In this document: positions 17,515 to 20,998 of the stretch, piece by piece
Layout: every line of letters starts with the position of its first letter
Numbering within the stretch: the first letter of the stretch is position 1
Origin: Pseudomonadota bacterium
Lineage (GTDB): Bacteria; Myxococcota; Polyangia; Polyangiales; Polyangiaceae
Assembly: GCA_023419055.1 (NCBI GenBank)
Contig: JAEZYO010000779.1
Location: 1 to 20,998 of the forward strand
Length of the DNA stretch: 20,998 bases
Direction: 5' to 3'
The notes under the pieces: model-generated
Seen by the model: only the letters and a program-made list of their open reading frames with translations
Databases searched by the model: none
Told to the model about the DNA's origin: nothing
Translations under genes and position numbers: made by a program

Positions 17515-18696
17515 TCAGCCAGGCTTCGGCTTGAGGCGGCCCTCGAGCTCGGCCTCGCGAACCTGCTCGCGCACCGCCTCGCGCTCCCGCACGAGGTAGT
17601 CACGAACGGCGGCCCTCAAACGCGCATCCTGTAAGTAGTGCGCGCTGTGCGTGATCGTGGGCTCGAAGCCGCGCGCGAGCTTGTGCTCACCCCCGGCGCC
17701 GGGCTCGAAGCGACCGAGCCCGCGCCGGATGCACTCCTCGATGCCGAAGTAGAAGCACACGTTGAAATGAAGAAACGGAACGTCTGCGGACGCTCCCCAG
17801 TAACGCCCGAAGAGCGCGTCCTTCCCGAGGAGGTTGAAGGCGCCGCCGAGCGCGTTACCGGAGCCGTCTCGGGCCACGACGAAATGCAGGCGCTCGGGCA
17901 TGGTGGAGAAGATTTCCTCGAAGAAGGCGCGCTTCAAGTAGCGCCTTCCCCACGGGAACTTGTCGACCGTCGAGACGTAGAACTCGTAGGCTCGGTCGGC
18001 GAGCTCGGGGTTGAGGTCGCTCCCCGTGAGGGCCACGAGCTCGATGCGTCGATCCTTCATCTCTCGCCGCTCGCGGCGAATTTGATTTCGGTGCTTCGAC
18101 GAGAAGCGCGCGAGGAAGTCGTCGAACGACGCGTAGCCTTGGTTGTGCCAGTGGAATTGCACGCCGTAGCGCTCGACGAGCCCCGCTTCACCGAGCTCGG
18201 CGGCCTCGCGGCGATCCGGAAAGAGCACGTGCGCGCCGGAGGCAGAGAGCTGCTCGCACAGCAGCACGAGCCCCTCCGCGAACGCCCGAACCACGCGCTC
18301 GCGCTCCACGCCGGGCTTCACCAAGAGCCGTGGCCCGGTCGCCGGCGTGAACGGGACCGCGACCACGAGCTTCGGGTAGTACTCGATGCCGAGCGACCCC
18401 TCGGCGAAGCGAGCCCAGGAGTGATCGAAGACGAACTCGCCCTCGCTGTTTCCCTTCAAGTACGAAGGAGCCGCGGCCAGGATCTCGCCGCCGAGCTCGA
18501 GCGTGAGGTGCAGAGGCAACCAGCCGCGCTCCGCGCCCACGCAGCCGGTGCGCTCGAGCGCGTCGAGCCACTCGAAGGCGAGCTGCGGTGACTCGTCCGG
18601 AGAGACGAGCTCGTTCCAGCGATCGCGCCCGATGGCGCGGATCGACTCGTGAGTCCGCATCGAGAGCTCGAGGCGCGCTTCGGCCGCTCGGGTCAT
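17515..18696 (-). CDS. FemAB/GNAT-like acyltransferase (PF04339 type)
   Basis: The 393-residue protein resembles the family annotated as peptidogalycan biosynthesis/recognition proteins, with a double GNAT/FemAB fold. Telling segments are YEFYVSTVDKFPWGRRYL, FVVARDGSGNALGGAFNLLG, GRYWGASADVPFLHFNVCFY, and the near-C-terminal GRFEPGAGGEHKLARGF. The central FLARFSSKHRNQIRRERR is also characteristic. It probably transfers an acyl or aminoacyl group, but the substrate is not established. The ATG at 18696 overlaps the upstream stop (ATGA), which decides the start even though the frame stays open to 18837. Family call confident; function tentative. Confidence -1.
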   Translation of the reverse strand: MTRAAEARLELSMRTHESIRAIGRDRWNELVSPDESPQLAFEWLDALERTGCVGAERGWLPLHLTLELGGEILAAAPSYLKGNSEGEFVFDHSWARFAEGSLGIEYYPKLVVAVPFTPATGPRLLVKPGVERERVVRAFAEGLVLLCEQLSASGAHVLFPDRREAAELGEAGLVERYGVQFHWHNQGYASFDDFLARFSSKHRNQIRRERREMKDRRIELVALTGSDLNPELADRAYEFYVSTVDKFPWGRRYLKRAFFEEIFSTMPERLHFVVARDGSGNALGGAFNLLGKDALFGRYWGASADVPFLHFNVCFYFGIEECIRRGLGRFEPGAGGEHKLARGFEPTITHSAHYLQDARLRAAVRDYLVREREAVREQVREAELEGRLKPKPG

Positions 18697-19196
18697 GGGG
18701 CGACGCCTCGCGGGAACATCGCGGAGCGGAGCTCGCCCGTCGTGCGACCCGAGGTCTGCGCGAGCCGGCCGAGCACGAGCTCGTTCAGCCTGCCTCCGGG
18801 CGGCGCCGCGACTTGCTGCACGAGCTCGACGCTGCACGTCACTCCCATCTCGAGGGTGAGAGCTTCGGCTAGGCGCCGCGCGTGTTCACCGCTCGGTCGG
18901 CGCAGCCCTGCGAGCCGGCGCTTTACGGCGAGCGCCGTCCGCATGAGAGAGTGATAGCCGATCAGCCACTCGATCAGCGCTTCGGTCGGGCCTCCCTCGA
19001 TCGCGCTCCGGACGCTGGAGAGCCGCCGCTCGAGCTCCGCGAGCGGTAAGGCGTCGAGCTCGCGCAGCGCTCCCGGGAACTCCTCCGCGAGCTTGCGGAG
19101 ATCGGCGGGCCGGACGTCGCTCGGCTCGCGGCGGAGCTCGATCAAGCGCTCGTACTTGCGAGCGAGTCGGGTAAGCGCGAAGCTTCCGGACGACAT
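18693..19196 (-). CDS. Hypothetical helical protein
   Basis: I do not recognise this 167-residue protein. It has no signal peptide or membrane segment. It is mostly charged helix (RLARKYERLIELRREP, LAEEFPGALRELDALPLAELERRL, EALIEWLIGYHSLMRTALAVKRRL) and has one central hydrophobic-aromatic patch. Its stop overlaps the start of the acyltransferase gene, so the two are almost certainly made together. It follows the ClsB-like gene by 47 bp on the same strand. Confidence -1.
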   Translation of the reverse strand: MSSGSFALTRLARKYERLIELRREPSDVRPADLRKLAEEFPGALRELDALPLAELERRLSSVRSAIEGGPTEALIEWLIGYHSLMRTALAVKRRLAGLRRPSGEHARRLAEALTLEMGVTCSVELVQQVAAPPGGRLNELVLGRLAQTSGRTTGELRSAMFPRGVAP

Positions 19197-19202
19197 TCGC
19201 GG

Positions 19203-19208
19203 ACTATA
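19203..19208 (-). promoter_or_regulatory. -10-like TATAGT six bases from the start codon
   Basis: TATAGT (five of six to consensus) ends six bases before the ATG at 19196. If used, transcription would begin at or near the ATG and give a leaderless message. No good -35 element is visible, and no Shine-Dalgarno sequence lies in between. Confidence -1.
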
Positions 19209-19243
19209 GCGTGCACGAGCGCGCCACGGTACGTGACCTAGGG

Positions 19244-20416
19244 TCAGAGGAACCGCCGCACGCGGTAGAGAAACCCTTCGATCAACCGCTCGAGCCAGGG
19301 CCGGCCCTCGAAAGAGCCGAGCTCCACTTCACGGCAAGCGGCGAAATCCTGCAAAAATGAGCGTTTGTGGGCGGCGGCGAAGGCCTGGTCGCGGATCGCG
19401 ACGTTCACCTCGAGGTTATAGCGGAGCGAGATGTAATCGAGGTTGTAGCTCCCGATGGTGCTCCAGCGGTCGTCGATGACCGCGCTCTTCGAGTGCAGGA
19501 TGCTCTGGTGCCACTCGAAGATACGGACGCCGCTCCGAAGCAGGCGCCCCCAGATGGCCCGGCTCGCGTGACGGACGATCTCCACGTCCGAGACGGCGGG
19601 CTGGATCACGCGCACGTCCACGCCGCGCTGGGCCGCGCGCATCAACGCGCGCATCACGCGGCTGTCGGGGATGAAGTACGAGTTCGCGATGTAGGCGTAG
19701 CGCTCGGCGCGGTAGAGCTGGGAGACGTACGTGTGGGTGATGAGGCGCCGGTTCCTGAACAAGCTATCCAGCACGCGAACGTCCTGCGTGCCCGATGAAC
19801 CGTCCCGCAGCGTGGGCGGCCCGAGCTTGGTCCAGGGCGTCCTCGCGAGCGGCTCCCCGCTCGCGCCGCGCCAGGCCGTCAGGAAGCCGGGCACGAAATC
19901 GCGCACCACGGTGCCCTCGAGCTCGACCGCGTCGTCGCGCCAACCTCCTCCGCCCTCCTCGGGCGCCGCCCAGCGATCGGCCAGGTTCAGCCCTCCCGCG
20001 AAGCCGATCGCCCCGTCGATCAGGAGCACCTTCCGGTGATCGCGCCTGGTCAGACGCTCGAGCCGGGAGCGGCGCCGCCAGGGGGCCACGGGGTTGAATT
20101 CGGCAACTTTCACGCCGGCGCGGCGGAGCTCGGCGAACATGCCCGAGTCGGCCGTGATCGACCCGAGCGAGTCGTAGAGCACCGCGACCTCGACTCCGCG
20201 TGAGGCGGCTTCCCGGAGCGCCTCCGCGAACCGCCGCCCCGTGCGGTCGGAGTCGAACCAGTACATCTCGAGCAGGATCTGCTCGCGCGCGTGCTCGATG
20301 GCGGACAGCATCGCGGGAAACGCCTCGGCGCCGTCCCGGAGGAGCCGCACGCGATTGCCCGCGACGTAGGCCTCCGGCGGCTGCCAGAAGCGGCGCGGAG
20401 CGCGCGTGAGTTCCAT
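19244..20416 (-). CDS. clsB: Phospholipase D family protein, cardiolipin synthase B-like
   Basis: The 390-residue protein has two HKD catalytic motifs: H127-x-K129-x4-D134 followed by GGLN, and H308-x-K310-x4-D315 followed by GSYNLD. The opening GNRVRLLRDGAEAFPAMLSA, QILLEMYWF and the region before the first motif follow bacterial ClsB closely. Such enzymes make cardiolipin from phosphatidylglycerol and another phospholipid at the inner membrane. No N-terminal membrane helices are present, as in ClsB and unlike ClsA. Length is close to that of E. coli ClsB. It leads the minus-strand cluster and is divergent from the lipoprotein gene across 111 bp. Confident on family; substrate preference inferred. 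Confidence -1.
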   Translation of the reverse strand: MELTRAPRRFWQPPEAYVAGNRVRLLRDGAEAFPAMLSAIEHAREQILLEMYWFDSDRTGRRFAEALREAASRGVEVAVLYDSLGSITADSGMFAELRRAGVKVAEFNPVAPWRRRSRLERLTRRDHRKVLLIDGAIGFAGGLNLADRWAAPEEGGGGWRDDAVELEGTVVRDFVPGFLTAWRGASGEPLARTPWTKLGPPTLRDGSSGTQDVRVLDSLFRNRRLITHTYVSQLYRAERYAYIANSYFIPDSRVMRALMRAAQRGVDVRVIQPAVSDVEIVRHASRAIWGRLLRSGVRIFEWHQSILHSKSAVIDDRWSTIGSYNLDYISLRYNLEVNVAIRDQAFAAAHKRSFLQDFAACREVELGSFEGRPWLERLIEGFLYRVRRFL

Positions 20417-20527
20417 CGGCTAGCGATGTCCTTCGCAGAGGATGCCGACCGCGGTGCTCATTCCGATGATCCTGGTGCGCGGGGGAGCATAGCGGGAAGG
20501 ACCGGCCCGTGGTAACTACCTCGTCTC

Positions 20528-20998
20528 ATGCTTGCTCGGGTGTCCGGACGCCTCGCCACGGCGCTCACGCTTTTCACCGCGCTCGCGATCACGGGCTGCA
20601 AGAGCTCATCGAGCTCACCTCCCCCGGCTCAGTATCCGCCGCCGTACGGGCAGCAGCCGTACCCCAACCAGCCCTATCCTCAGGCCCCGGCCCCTGGACA
20701 GCCCGCCCCCGTCGCTCCGGCGCCGGGACAGACGCCAGCCGTACCGGCGCCCGCGCTCGGCGCGAACGCCATCAACCAGATCGACATCGCCGCGCTCCGC
20801 AGCCGCGCGCAGACCATCCTGGCCGAGCTCGTCGCCGCGCTAGCTCCGCAACATCAGGCGCGCGTCCAGGGCATCCCGCTCGTCGTGGACAGCACCCCGG
20901 GCGAAGTGAACGCCTTCGCCGCGTGCACGAAAGAAGGGCGCGCCGCCATGGCGATCACGGACGGCTTGCTCGAGATCGCCGCCGGGCTCGCTCGAGCT
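20528..20998 (+). CDS. Lipoprotein with Pro/Gln-rich linker, start of an M48-like domain (partial)
   Basis: The frame is open from ATG 20528 to the right edge (157 codons, C-terminus missing). A lipoprotein signal ends in ITGC, so Cys24 should be lipidated. A Pro/Tyr/Gln-rich spacer of about 50 residues with repeated PYPNQPYPQ- and APAPGQ-like units follows. Then comes sequence resembling the start of M48 zinc peptidases (LVVDSTPGEVNAFAAC, then AMAITDGLLEIAAGLAR). The HExxH motif would lie beyond the window, so the protease call is tentative. Confidence -1.
   Translation, partial: MLARVSGRLATALTLFTALAITGCKSSSSSPPPAQYPPPYGQQPYPNQPYPQAPAPGQPAPVAPAPGQTPAVPAPALGANAINQIDIAALRSRAQTILAELVAALAPQHQARVQGIPLVVDSTPGEVNAFAACTKEGRAAMAITDGLLEIAAGLARA

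Overview
The window looks like chromosomal DNA from a high-GC delta-proteobacterium of the Myxococcota, probably the Polyangia side. I infer this from strong G/C bias at third codon positions, three Hanks-type kinase-like proteins in 21 kb, multiheme cytochrome c sequence, and lipoproteins and envelope proteins of myxobacterial style. I see no rRNA, tRNA, CRISPR, insertion sequence or prophage. The genes look native.

Region 1 (1-3987, minus strand) is the most unusual part. An apparently active membrane-anchored Ser/Thr kinase (2896-3987) overlaps the next gene by four bases (ATGA). That gene runs off the left edge. It is one uninterrupted frame of at least 966 codons: a degenerate kinase-like domain, one membrane segment, then a multiheme cytochrome c domain with five CXXCH sites. 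The layout suggests a cytoplasmic pseudokinase wired to a periplasmic heme protein and co-translated with an active kinase. I know of no described system with this architecture.

Region 2 (4158-6711, plus strand) holds a MotA/TolQ/ExbB-like membrane protein with a C-terminal zinc ribbon, a class I SAM methyltransferase, and, 10 bp after it, a ferritin-like protein with a complete four-helix di-iron ligand set.

Region 3 (6755-11105, minus strand) reads as an operon in transcription order: pyruvate kinase (pyk), a transmembrane Ser/Thr kinase, and a secreted envelope protein. The kinase has no ATG, GTG or TTG that preserves its glycine loop. A CTG codon behind a near-perfect Shine-Dalgarno sequence is the best start.

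Region 4 (11295-15206) has lysA (diaminopimelate decarboxylase, plus) converging on a stand-alone protein with an XPB/Ssl2-N-terminal-like domain (minus). A 423-bp gap between them holds no gene I can support.

Region 5 (15563-17508, plus) has an HD-domain phosphohydrolase of the SAMHD1/YwfO type, overlapping a small exported beta-rich protein. Region 6 (17515-20416, minus) has a ClsB-like phospholipase D protein, an unrecognised small protein and a FemAB/GNAT-like acyltransferase, the last two overlapping by ATGA. The window ends in a truncated plus-strand lipoprotein that resembles the start of an M48-type protease domain.
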